64,000 bases of DNA from Protaetiibacter sp. (GTDB lineage Bacteria; Actinomycetota; Actinomycetes; Actinomycetales; Microbacteriaceae), in the NCBI GenBank assembly GCA_030150265.1, contig JASLGG010000027.1:62001-126000 (forward strand). The letters run 5' to 3'. Both the position numbers and the translations under genes were made by a program. Of this stretch, positions 42,147 to 50,123 are shown one piece after another; the first letter of the stretch is position 1; every line of letters starts with the position of its first letter. Below the pieces are notes generated by a model. That model was not told the DNA's origin, did no database searches, and saw only the letters and a list, made by a program, of their open reading frames with translations.

Positions 42147-42644
42147 TCAGCCGCCGAACGACGACGCCCACTCGTCCACGCGCCGCTGGCTCTCCTCCGG
42201 GGAGAGGTCCTCGACACGCGACATGATCGACCAGCGCACGCCGAAGGGGTCGCGGATGCTCGCGAAGCGGTCGCCCGAGACGAAGTCCGAGAGCGGCTCG
42301 CGGACGGCGGCGCCGGCCGCTTCGGCGGCGGCGACCACGGCATCCGCGTCGGCGCAGTACAGCGCGAGCGAGTAGCAGTCGTCCTCGCCCTCGACCGGCG
42401 GCACGAGGTGGTACTCGGGCGAGGCCTCGCCGAGCTGCAGGTGGCAGTCGCCGAAGTCGAGGTCGGCATGGGCGACGACCCCGCCCATCTCGGTGGCGCC
42501 CACGAGGCGCGCGCCGAACACCGTGCGGTAGAACTCGATCGCCCCCCGCGCGTCGACGAGCGAGATGAAGGGGGTGAGCGCCGTGTAGCCGTGCGGGATA
42601 CCGTGAGTCGTGTGGGCGCCGGTGACGCCCGTGGTGTTCTCCAT
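42147..42644 (-). CDS. VOC-superfamily protein (PhnB-like)
   Basis: A 165-residue protein with the glyoxalase/bleomycin-resistance fold. It has YTALTPFISLVDARGAIEFYRTVFGA, AHADLDFGDCHLQLGEA and DPFGVRWSIMSRVEDL, as in PhnB/YdcJ-type proteins. The natural substrate of these small VOC proteins is rarely known. ATG 42644 with TAACGT 7 nt upstream on the minus strand. It is divergent from an AraC regulator, which may control it. Confidence 0.8.
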   Translation of the reverse strand: MENTTGVTGAHTTHGIPHGYTALTPFISLVDARGAIEFYRTVFGARLVGATEMGGVVAHADLDFGDCHLQLGEASPEYHLVPPVEGEDDCYSLALYCADADAVVAAAEAAGAAVREPLSDFVSGDRFASIRDPFGVRWSIMSRVEDLSPEESQRRVDEWASSFGG

Positions 42645-42704
42645 GAGCGCCACGTTAGGAGTGCGCGCCGCCGCCGGTCTTGAAGATTCCGGACAGGGGG
42701 TCCC

Positions 42705-43535
42705 GTGGACGAGCCGCGCAGCAGGGGGGTGCTCTACCCCGCGCGGCTGCCGTCCTTCACGCGGATCGCACCGGATGCCGTCGAGACGTCCGTCGTCGTG
42801 CACTTCTGGGTCCCGGAGTGGGACATCGCGCCCGGCCGCGCCTCGCGACAGCACGTGATCGCCTACCCCGCCGCGAACCTCGTGGTGACGCCGGAGGGCG
42901 TGGCGGCGGTGGGGCCGACGACGCGGCGCTCGCATCGCGACCTGAGCGGCCGCGGCTGGGCGGTGGGCGCGCTGCTGCGTCCCGCCGCGGTGCCGGCGAT
43001 CATCGGCGACCCGGTGGAGCTCCGCGACGCGCAGGCGGCCGTCGACGCCCCGGAGCTGGCCGCCGACGTCGCGGATGCGATGAGCCGCGGGGGCGAGGCT
43101 CGCGCCGAGCGGGCGAGCCGCATCCTCGGGGAGTGGATCGTGCGCCGCACGGGGGAGCCGGGCCCCGACGCGCTGCTCGCCAACGAGCTCGCCCGTCTCG
43201 TCGACGCGGATCCGGAGGTGCTCCACCCCCGCGACCTCGCGGCGCGCCTCGGCGTCTCCGAGCGCACGGTGAGTCGCCTCGCCCGGCGCTACGTGGGCAT
43301 CTCCCCGGCCGCGATGATCCGGCGCCGCCGTCTGCAGGAGGCCGCCGAGCGCCTGCGCGCGGACCCCGCCGTTCCGCTCGCCGAGCTCGCGGCCGAGCTC
43401 GGCTACGCCGATCAGGCGCATCTGAGCCGCGACTTCCGCGCGGTGCTCGGCTTCACCCCCTCGGGGTACCGCGCGAGGGCATCCCGGCCCGCGGATGCGG
43501 CGATCGCTCAGCCGCCGCGCGGAGACGGGCTGTAG
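42705..43535 (+). CDS. AraC-family regulator
   Basis: A 276-residue regulator. The N-terminal 150 residues resemble the DUF6597 or cupin-like sensor of AraC proteins (YPARLPSFTRIAPDAVETSVVVHFWVPEW). The C-terminal domain has two helix-turn-helix motifs: DLAARLGVSERTVSRLARRYVGISP and LAELAAELGYADQAHLSRDFRAVLGFTPSGYR. GTG start with AGGGGG upstream. The divergent VOC gene is the nearest possible target. Confidence 0.85.
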   Translation: MDEPRSRGVLYPARLPSFTRIAPDAVETSVVVHFWVPEWDIAPGRASRQHVIAYPAANLVVTPEGVAAVGPTTRRSHRDLSGRGWAVGALLRPAAVPAIIGDPVELRDAQAAVDAPELAADVADAMSRGGEARAERASRILGEWIVRRTGEPGPDALLANELARLVDADPEVLHPRDLAARLGVSERTVSRLARRYVGISPAAMIRRRRLQEAAERLRADPAVPLAELAAELGYADQAHLSRDFRAVLGFTPSGYRARASRPADAAIAQPPRGDGL

Positions 43536-43547
43536 GCTGGCCCGACC

Positions 43548-43637
43548 ATGGACGACCCTCCGTCTGCGACGTCAGAGCCAGCCCGCCTCTCTCACAGACC
43601 CGCGCCGGTGCGCGCCGTGGGGGATGATGCCCGATGA
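43548..43637 (+). CDS. Possible 29-codon leader peptide before the CNNM operon
   Basis: A short frame starts at ATG 43548, 9 nt after TAGGCT (43533-43538), and ends in TGA 43635-43637. It overlaps the start codon of the next gene by 4 bp (ATGA). The predicted peptide begins MDDPPSATSEPARLSH and is Pro/Arg-rich, with no known family. The arrangement fits a leaderless upstream ORF that couples translation to the membrane-protein gene. It could instead be chance in a GC-rich leader. Confidence 0.35.
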   Translation: MDDPPSATSEPARLSHRPAPVRAVGDDAR

Positions 43638-44950
43638 GCCCCGAATGGTGGATGTTCCTCGTCGGGATGGTCCTCACGATCGGCACCGGCTTCTTCGTCG
43701 CGAGCGAGTTCGCGCTCGTCAACCTCGACCGTCACGACCTCGAGGCGCGCCAGGCGCGCGGTGAGGGCATGCTCGGCCCCGCCATCCGCGCCCTCAAGGT
43801 CACCTCGACCCACCTCTCCGCCGCGCAGCTCGGCATCACGCTGACGACCCTGCTGGCCGGCTTCACCCTCGAGCCCGCCTTCAGCACCTGGCTGCGACCG
43901 CTGTTCGCGGCGTGGGGGCTCGCGGATGCCGCCTCGGGCGTCGTCGCGACGGTCGTCGCCGTGGCCGTCGCGACCCTGCTCTCGATGATCATCGGCGAGC
44001 TCGTGCCGAAGAACTTCGCGCTCGCGCTGCCGCGGCAGACCGCGAAGCTCGTCATCCCCTTCCAGCTCGTGTTCACGGCCGTGTTCAAGCCCTTCGTCGC
44101 GCTCCTCAACGGCACCGCCAACGGCGTGCTGCGCGGCATTGGCATCGAGCCGAAGGAGGAGCTGAGCTCGGCGCGCACCGCCGACGAGCTGAAGAGCCTC
44201 GTGCGCCGCTCGGCGAGCGAGGGCGCGCTCGACCGCGACACCGCGACGCTCCTCGCGCGCACGCTCGCCTTCTCTGAGCACACGGCCGCCGACGTCATGA
44301 CGCCGCGCCCGCGTCTCGCCGCGGTGGAGCGCGGCGACAGCGCCGAGGCGGTCATCGAGCTCGCGCGGCGCACCGGCTACTCGCGCTTCCCGGTCACCGA
44401 CGAGGGGCCCGACGACATCGTCGGCATCGTGCACGTCAAGCAGGCCGTGGCGGTACCGCGCGAGCGCCGGGCGTCGGTGCCGGTCTCCGCGCTGCAGACC
44501 GAGGCGCTGCGGGTGCCCGAGACCATGAAGCTCGACGTGCTGCTCGGCGAGCTGCGCGCCCGCAGCTTCCAGATCGCCGTGGTGGTCGACGAGTACGGCG
44601 GCACGGCCGGCGTCGCGACCCTCGAGGATCTCGTCGAGGAGCTCGTCGGCGAGGTGTCCGACGAGCACGACCGCTCCCGCCCCGACGTCGTGCGCAGCCG
44701 CGGCTGGCTCACCTTCCCCGGTGCGCTCCGCCCCGACGAGCTGCTCGAGCGGGCGGGCGTCACGGTCCCGGAGGACGGCCCCTACGAGACCGTCGCGGGC
44801 TTCCTCATGAGCGAGCTCGGCCGCATCCCGGTCGTCGGCGACACGGTCGGGATCGAGGCGGGCGTCTTCCGCGTCGAGCGGATGGACGGGCGGCGGGTCG
44901 ACCGCGTGCGCTTCACCCCGCATCCTGTCGCGCAGGAGGAGGGGCGATGA
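43634..44950 (+). CDS. CNNM/CBS membrane protein with CorC_HlyC domain
   Basis: A 438-residue hemolysin-related membrane protein. The DUF21/CNNM transmembrane part (residues 1-185) has FFVASEFALVNLDRHDLEARQARG, STHLSAAQLGITLTTLLAGF and IIGELVPKNFALA. A CBS pair follows (about 215-345; MTPRPRLAAVERG, VVVDEYGGTAGVATLEDLVEELVGEV), then a CorC_HlyC domain to the end. Relatives transport Mg2+ or Na+ and respond to nucleotides through CBS. It forms a coupled pair with the next gene. Confidence 0.9.
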   Translation: MSPEWWMFLVGMVLTIGTGFFVASEFALVNLDRHDLEARQARGEGMLGPAIRALKVTSTHLSAAQLGITLTTLLAGFTLEPAFSTWLRPLFAAWGLADAASGVVATVVAVAVATLLSMIIGELVPKNFALALPRQTAKLVIPFQLVFTAVFKPFVALLNGTANGVLRGIGIEPKEELSSARTADELKSLVRRSASEGALDRDTATLLARTLAFSEHTAADVMTPRPRLAAVERGDSAEAVIELARRTGYSRFPVTDEGPDDIVGIVHVKQAVAVPRERRASVPVSALQTEALRVPETMKLDVLLGELRARSFQIAVVVDEYGGTAGVATLEDLVEELVGEVSDEHDRSRPDVVRSRGWLTFPGALRPDELLERAGVTVPEDGPYETVAGFLMSELGRIPVVGDTVGIEAGVFRVERMDGRRVDRVRFTPHPVAQEEGR

Positions 44951-45999
44951 GCGCATCCGACTGGTGGGGCATCGCGTGGCTCGTCATCCTGCTGGCCGCC
45001 AACGCGTTCTTCGTCGGCGCCGAGTTCGCCGTCATCTCGGCGCGCCGCTCGCAGATCGAGCCGCGCGCCGATGCCGGATCGCGCGCCGCGAAGACCGCGC
45101 TGTGGGCCATGGAGCACGCGACGCTCATGCTCGCCACGAGCCAGCTCGGCATCACGGTGTGCTCGCTGCTCATCCTCAACGTCTCCGAGCCCGCCATCCA
45201 CCACCTGCTCGCGGTGCCCTTCGGGCTCACCGGATGGCCGGAGGACGTGATCGCGACGGTGGCCTTCATCGTGACGCTCGTGATCGTGTCGTTCCTGCAC
45301 GTGGTGTTCGGCGAGATGGTGCCGAAGAACATCTCCTTCTCGGTGCCGGACCGCTCCGTGCTGCTGCTCGCGACGCCGCTCGTGGCGATCGCGACCGTGC
45401 TGCGCCCCGTCATCCGGGCGCTCAACGCGACCGCGAACGGCGTGCTGCTGCTGTTCCGCGTGCAGCCCAAGAACGAGGCGACGAGCGCCTTCACGGTCGA
45501 CGAGGTGGAGCTCATCGTGCGCACCTCGACGCGCGAGGGCGTGCTCGCCGACACGACCGGCACGCTCAGCAACGCCTTCGAGTTCACCACCAAGAAGGTC
45601 GCGGATGTCGCGGTCGGCATGGATGCGCTCGTCACCCTCCCCGAGGACGCCACCCCCGGCGACGTCGAGCGCGCGGTCGCCCAGCACGGCTTCAGCCGCT
45701 ATGTGCTCGTCGACGAGGCGGGCGATCCGAGCGGCTACGTGCACCTCAAGGACGTCATCGACCTCGGCGACGACGAGTTCGACGACCCGGTGCCGCCCAA
45801 GCGCATCCGGCAGCTCATCTCGCTCTATCGCGGCATGGAGCTCGAGGACGCCCTCGCCACGCTGCGTCGGGCCGGCAGCCATGTGGCGCGCGTCTTCGAC
45901 GAGAGCGGCGGCACCCGCGGGGTGCTCTTCCTCGAGGACATCATCGAGGAGCTCGTGGGCGAGGTGCAGGACGCGACCGACCGCCGCGCACCCAGATAG
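44947..45999 (+). CDS. CNNM/CBS membrane protein lacking the CorC_HlyC domain
   Basis: A 350-residue partner of the preceding gene, overlapping it by 4 bp (ATGA). The CNNM domain has FFVGAEFAVISARRSQIEPRAD, TLMLATSQLGITVCSLLI and VFGEMVPKNISFS. The CBS pair ends with SGGTRGVLFLEDIIEELVGEV. It stops there, so the C-terminal CorC domain is missing. Such tandem pairs are common in actinobacteria and may form a heteromer (inference). Confidence 0.88.
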   Translation: MSASDWWGIAWLVILLAANAFFVGAEFAVISARRSQIEPRADAGSRAAKTALWAMEHATLMLATSQLGITVCSLLILNVSEPAIHHLLAVPFGLTGWPEDVIATVAFIVTLVIVSFLHVVFGEMVPKNISFSVPDRSVLLLATPLVAIATVLRPVIRALNATANGVLLLFRVQPKNEATSAFTVDEVELIVRTSTREGVLADTTGTLSNAFEFTTKKVADVAVGMDALVTLPEDATPGDVERAVAQHGFSRYVLVDEAGDPSGYVHLKDVIDLGDDEFDDPVPPKRIRQLISLYRGMELEDALATLRRAGSHVARVFDESGGTRGVLFLEDIIEELVGEVQDATDRRAPR

Positions 46000-46010
46000 C
46001 GGATCGGGCG

Positions 46011-46652
46011 TCAGCGCTCCTCGGCGAGCGACTCGAGGAACCCGCGGAGGCCGTGGACGTCGATGAAGACGTGCCCGGTGGCGCCGAGCGCCGTCGCGCC
46101 CTCGACGTTCGCGGCCTTGTCGTCGACGAACACCATCTGCGCGAGCTCGATCCCGAGCTTCGCGGCGACGTGGCGGTAGATCTCCGGGTCGGGCTTCAGG
46201 AGGCCGAGCTCGGCGCTCAGGAACACCTCCTCGAAGAGCGCCGAGAACGGCGCGTTGCGGAACGGGCCGCCGAAGTCGAAGCCCGCGTTCGAGAGCAGCG
46301 CGGTGCGGGTGCCGCCCGCGTGCAGCTCCTCGACGAGCTTCACGGTTCCGGGCTCCACGCTGATCCAGCTGCGGAAGTCGATCGCCCACAGCCGCTGGAT
46401 CGTCGCGAGATCCCATTCGACGCCGAGGTCCGAGGCGATCCGTCTCCAGTAGTCGACCACGCGGATCGCGCCCCCGTCGAGCGCGTCGCGGTGGCGCCAG
46501 TAGACGGGCCAGAACGCACCGGCCTCCTGCAGCGCCGTCCCGAGCAGCGCGAGACGGTCGTGCTCGCTCTGCGACATCGAGATCACCTCGCCGTAGTCGA
46601 AGACGACGACACGATCCGGGATGCTGATGCCGCGGGGAGCACTGGCGTTCAC
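46011..46652 (-). CDS. HAD-superfamily hydrolase (subfamily IA)
   Basis: A 213-residue phosphatase-like protein. The motif I region is VVFDYGEVISMS, where the second Asp of the usual DxD is Gly (D-Y-G), as in many HAD-IA proteins of the YihX type. Motif II is ALLSNAGFDF, motif III Lys in GLLKPDPEIYRH and motif IV MVFVDDKAANVEGA. The substrate is probably a small phosphate ester. GTG start at 46652. TAGTTT lies exactly 6 nt before it, back to back with the promoter of nnrD. Confidence 0.82.
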   Translation of the reverse strand: MNASAPRGISIPDRVVVFDYGEVISMSQSEHDRLALLGTALQEAGAFWPVYWRHRDALDGGAIRVVDYWRRIASDLGVEWDLATIQRLWAIDFRSWISVEPGTVKLVEELHAGGTRTALLSNAGFDFGGPFRNAPFSALFEEVFLSAELGLLKPDPEIYRHVAAKLGIELAQMVFVDDKAANVEGATALGATGHVFIDVHGLRGFLESLAEER

Positions 46653-46658
46653 CCCGTC

Positions 46659-46668
46659 AAACTATCGT
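46659..46668. promoter_or_regulatory. Overlapping divergent leaderless -10 hexamers
   Basis: The plus-strand TATCGT (46663-46668) is 6 nt before ATG 46675. The minus-strand TAGTTT (46664-46659) is 6 nt before GTG 46652. The two hexamers share the self-complementary TA at 46663-46664, and only 22 bp separate the two start codons. Confidence 0.55.
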
Positions 46669-46674
46669 GGCGGC

Positions 46675-47484
46675 ATGGGGACGATGTTCGGGCCGGAGGA
46701 CGCCGCGCGCTGGATCGCCGTGCCGGGTCCGGTCGACGACAAGTACTCGCGCGGTGTCGTGGGGTTCGCGACGGGCTCGGCCCGGTATCCGGGCGCCGCC
46801 GTGCTGGGTGTCGAGGCGGCGCTGCGCACGGGTGTCGGCATGGTGCGCTACCTGGGGGCGGGACGCCCCACGCGTCTCGTGCTGCAGCGTCGGCCGGAGG
46901 CGGTCACGACGGAGGGGCGCGTGCAGGCCTGGGTCGTGGGCTCGGGGCAGGACCCCGAGGCTCTCGACGAGCTGACCGCGAGCCGCCGCGACGCGGCGCT
47001 CGCCGATCCGGTGCCCATCGTGATCGACGCGGGAGCCCTCGGGCTCGTCGACCGGGCGAGGGGCACGCGCGTGCTCGTGCCGCACGCGGGCGAGCTCGCT
47101 CGGGTTCTGGGGCGCGAGCGCGCCGAGGTGCAGGCCGACCCCGCGGGCGCCGCCCTCGAGGCCGCGGCGCGCCTCGCGGCCGTCGTGCTGCTCAAGGGGC
47201 ACACGACGTACGTCGCGGATGCGTCGGGCGGCCTGCTCGAGGCCTCCTGCGCCCCGGCGTGGACCGCCACCGCGGGTGCGGGCGACGCCCTCGCGGGCGT
47301 GCTGGGCGCGCTGCTCGCGACGCACGCGCTCGAGCTCGACGCCGATCCGGACGCCGCGGCGCCGCTCGCCGCGACGGCCGCCGTGCTGCACGGGCTCGCG
47401 GCCGGGAGGGCCGGCGGAGGCCCGTTCACCGTGCTCGACCTCTGCGCCGAGCTGCCCGCGGTCGTGCGGGAGCTGCTCGGGTAG
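46675..47484 (+). CDS. nnrD: ADP-dependent NAD(P)H-hydrate dehydratase
   Basis: Repairs hydrated NAD(P)H. The 269 residues have the ribokinase-like NnrD fold: KYSRGVVGFATGSARYPGAAVL, GVGMVRYLG, VVGSGQDPE, VLVPHAGELARVLG, VVLLKGHTTYVAD and the ATP-site TATAGAGDALAGVLGALLA. There is no NnrE epimerase domain fused to it. ATG 46675 is preferred to the frame start at 46621, because homology begins there and TATCGT is 6 nt upstream; ATG 46684 is also possible. Confidence 0.88.
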   Translation: MGTMFGPEDAARWIAVPGPVDDKYSRGVVGFATGSARYPGAAVLGVEAALRTGVGMVRYLGAGRPTRLVLQRRPEAVTTEGRVQAWVVGSGQDPEALDELTASRRDAALADPVPIVIDAGALGLVDRARGTRVLVPHAGELARVLGRERAEVQADPAGAALEAAARLAAVVLLKGHTTYVADASGGLLEASCAPAWTATAGAGDALAGVLGALLATHALELDADPDAAAPLAATAAVLHGLAAGRAGGGPFTVLDLCAELPAVVRELLG

Positions 47485-47492
47485 CCCTGCGG

Positions 47493-48224
47493 TCAGCCCA
47501 TCCGCGCCAGGAACTCGCGCGTGCGGGACTCGCGCGGCGCGGCGAAGAACTCGGCGGCCGGCCCCTCCTCGAGCACGACCCCGCCGTCGAGGAACAGCAC
47601 GCGGTGGGCCACGTCGCGGGCGAACGCCATCTCGTGCGTCGCCATCAGGATCGCCTGCCCGTCGGCGGCGAGCTCGCTCACCAGGTCGAGCACCTCGCCC
47701 ACGAGCTCGGGGTCGAGCGCGCTCGTGATCTCGTCGAGCAGCAGCACCTCGGGGTCGGTCGCGATCGCGCGCACGATCGCCGCGCGCTGCTGCTGGCCGC
47801 CGGAGAGCCGATCCGGATGCTCGCGCGCCTTGTCGGCGAGGCCGATGCGCTCGAGCAGCTGCATGCCGCGCTCCTCGGCCTCCCGGCGCGGCACCTTGTG
47901 CACGGCGCGGGCGGCGAGGGTGACGTTGTCGAGCACGGAGAGGTGAGGGAAGAGGTTGTAGTGCTGGAACACGACGCCGAAGCGCGCGCGCACGCGGTCG
48001 GCGGCCACGCGCGGGTCGGAGATGTCGTCGCCTGCGAGCGTGATGACGCCGTCGTCGATCGGCTCGAGCAGGTTGAGGCAGCGCAGCAGCGTCGACTTGC
48101 CGGAGCCGCTCGGCCCGATGAGCGCGACCACCTCGCGGGCCTCGAGCTCGAGCGAGATGCCGCGCAGCACCTCGCGGTCGCCGAACGCCTTCCAGACGCC
48201 GGATGCGGTGAGCAGCGCGCTCAT
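47493..48224 (-). CDS. Polar amino-acid ABC ATPase (GlnQ type)
   Basis: A 243-residue ATPase: Walker A GPSGSGKSTLLRCLN, FQHYNLFPHLSVLDNVTLA, signature LSGGQQQRAAIVRAIA, Walker B VLLLDEITSALDPELVGEVL, H-loop MATHEM. The FQ-YNLFPH and LDPELVGEVL phrases are diagnostic of the GlnQ/PAAT group. Last gene of a three-gene operon with a 4-bp overlap with the permease gene. Confidence 0.92.
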   Translation of the reverse strand: MSALLTASGVWKAFGDREVLRGISLELEAREVVALIGPSGSGKSTLLRCLNLLEPIDDGVITLAGDDISDPRVAADRVRARFGVVFQHYNLFPHLSVLDNVTLAARAVHKVPRREAEERGMQLLERIGLADKAREHPDRLSGGQQQRAAIVRAIATDPEVLLLDEITSALDPELVGEVLDLVSELAADGQAILMATHEMAFARDVAHRVLFLDGGVVLEEGPAAEFFAAPRESRTREFLARMG

Positions 48225-49081
48225 ACGATCGCCCCCATCTGCTCGCGCCGGCGCAGCCGCGCGCTGTACCAGTCGGTGAGCCGGATGGTCGGGATCGCGA
48301 GAAGCACGAACAGCACGCCCGCGACGATGTACGGCGTGAAGTTGTAGAAGTGGGCCTGCTCGATCTGGGCGCCGCGCACCGCATCCACGGCGCCGAGCAC
48401 CGAGATGAGACCGACGTCCTTCTGCATCGCGACGAAGTCGTTCATGAGCGCGGGCGTCATCTTGCGGATCGCCTGCGGCATCACGATGAGCCGCAGCGTC
48501 TGCGCGTAGCCGAGCCCCATCGCGCGCGCGGCCAGCCGCTGCGAGGGGTGCACGGCCTCGATGCCGGCACGGATGACCTCGCTCACATAGGCGGAGTAGG
48601 TCAGCGTGAGCGCGGCCACGCCGAGCACGACCACGGGCACGCGGGTGTGCAGGAGCCCGGGGATGCCGAAGCCGATCAGGTACAGCACGATGATGAGCGG
48701 CAGGCCGCGGAAGATGTCGGTGTAGCCGGCCGCGATCGCCCGCAGCGGGAAGAAGACGGCGCCGCGGAGCGTGCGCAGGGTCGCGAGCAGCGTCGCCAGG
48801 ATCGCGACGGTGACGACCGAGATGCCGAGCACCTGGAGATTGAGGAGGAAGCCCTCGGCCACCCGGGGCAGCGCGGCGACGAAGGTGGTCGGGTCGAAGA
48901 ACGCCTGCTGGACGGCCGCCCAGCCCGGCGTGTTGACGACCGTGATCCAGGCGATCGCGGCGAAGGCCAGGGTGGAGGCGACGGCCACGAGCACCGAGCG
49001 CCGCGATCGGCTGCGTCGGTACGCCCGACGGCCGAGCTCGAGCTCGCTCGGCCGTCGGGGCGTGGAATCCGTCACGGACAC
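48221..49081 (-). CDS. Polar amino-acid ABC permease
   Basis: A 286-residue His/Glu/Gln/Arg-type permease (HisM family). After a basic N-terminus come five or so helices. Markers are FRGLPLIIVLYLIGFGIPGL, SAYVSEVIRAGIEAVHPSQRLAARAMGL and RLIVMPQAIRKMTPALMNDFVAMQKDVGLISV, which contains the EAA loop and its continuation. Confidence 0.91.
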   Translation of the reverse strand: MSVTDSTPRRPSELELGRRAYRRSRSRRSVLVAVASTLAFAAIAWITVVNTPGWAAVQQAFFDPTTFVAALPRVAEGFLLNLQVLGISVVTVAILATLLATLRTLRGAVFFPLRAIAAGYTDIFRGLPLIIVLYLIGFGIPGLLHTRVPVVVLGVAALTLTYSAYVSEVIRAGIEAVHPSQRLAARAMGLGYAQTLRLIVMPQAIRKMTPALMNDFVAMQKDVGLISVLGAVDAVRGAQIEQAHFYNFTPYIVAGVLFVLLAIPTIRLTDWYSARLRRREQMGAIV

Positions 49082-49115
49082 GACGCTAGCCGACCAGGGG
49101 CCGGCCGCGGACCGC

Positions 49116-49958
49116 TCACTGGAGCTTCAGAACGCCGGCGTTCTCGCCCAGCCACTTGTCGGTGATCTCCTGCAGCTTGCCCGAGGCGCGCAGCGCGTCG
49201 AGGGCCTTCGAGACCTTGGCGGTGAGCGGCGAGCCCTTGGCGAGCACGAAGCCCCACTCGTCCGAGATGCCGGCGGAGGGCAGCTCGCCCACGATCGTGC
49301 TGTTCTCGATCTCGACGGCCGTCGTGTAGAAGGCGGTCGGCAGGTCGAGGGCCATCGCGTCGATCTGGCCCGCCTCGAGGGCGAGCTTGACGTCCTCGTT
49401 GTTGTTGTAGATCTGCACGCCGGCGGTCGGGGCGACGACCTGCTCGACGGTCTGCGCGCTCGTGGTGCCGACCATGGCGCCGATCAGCAGATCCTTGAGG
49501 CCCGCGATCGTGGTGACGCCGTCGGCCTTCGAGCCCTTGACCGTCACGAGCGCCTGGGTGGCCGCGTAGTACGGCGTCGAGAAGTCGACGTTCTGCTTGC
49601 GGTCGTCGGTGATCGAGAACTGCTGGATGTTGAGGTCGAAGTCCTTGGGTCCGGGCGCGATCGCCTGGTCGAAGGTGGTGCGCACCCAGACGACGTCCTC
49701 CTTCGCGAAGCCGAGCTCCTCGGCGACGGCGTAGGCGACGGCCGCCTCGAAGCCCTCGCCGGACTCGGGCTTGTCGTCGATGACGTAGGGGAAGTACGCC
49801 GGCTCGCCGGTCGCGATGGTGATCTTGCCGGGGGTGACGTAGCCGTCGTCGGCGGCGCCGGTGCCGGGCGCGGCGGGCGAGCTCGCGCAGGCGGCGAGGC
49901 TGAGGGCGAGCGCGGTCGCGGAGGCGACGGCGACGAGACGGGGGCGGATGCGGGACAC
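49116..49958 (-). CDS. Amino-acid-binding lipoprotein
   Basis: SBP family 3 protein of 280 residues. The signal peptide ends LAACA at the lipobox. The mature domain has KITIATGEPAYFPYVIDD, GFEAAVAYAVAEELGF, DFDLNIQQFSITDDRKQNVDFSTPYYAATQALV and SDEWGFVLAKGSPL. The ligand is an amino acid or polar relative. GTG start with GGAGG upstream. First gene of the operon with the permease and ATPase. Confidence 0.9.
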   Translation of the reverse strand: MSRIRPRLVAVASATALALSLAACASSPAAPGTGAADDGYVTPGKITIATGEPAYFPYVIDDKPESGEGFEAAVAYAVAEELGFAKEDVVWVRTTFDQAIAPGPKDFDLNIQQFSITDDRKQNVDFSTPYYAATQALVTVKGSKADGVTTIAGLKDLLIGAMVGTTSAQTVEQVVAPTAGVQIYNNNEDVKLALEAGQIDAMALDLPTAFYTTAVEIENSTIVGELPSAGISDEWGFVLAKGSPLTAKVSKALDALRASGKLQEITDKWLGENAGVLKLQ

Positions 49959-50123
49959 GGAACCTCCAGGGTGCTGTGCTGTGCGGGCAGGGGCCCCACC
50001 ATCATCCCGTGGAATGCGGTCCGCGCGCCGGATGCGGCGTCATCCTGCGTCACGCGTCGCGGCTACGCTGGGCAGGCGGCGCCTCGCCGCCGCCCTCGAC
50101 GATCCGATCGGAGCCTCCGGCAC

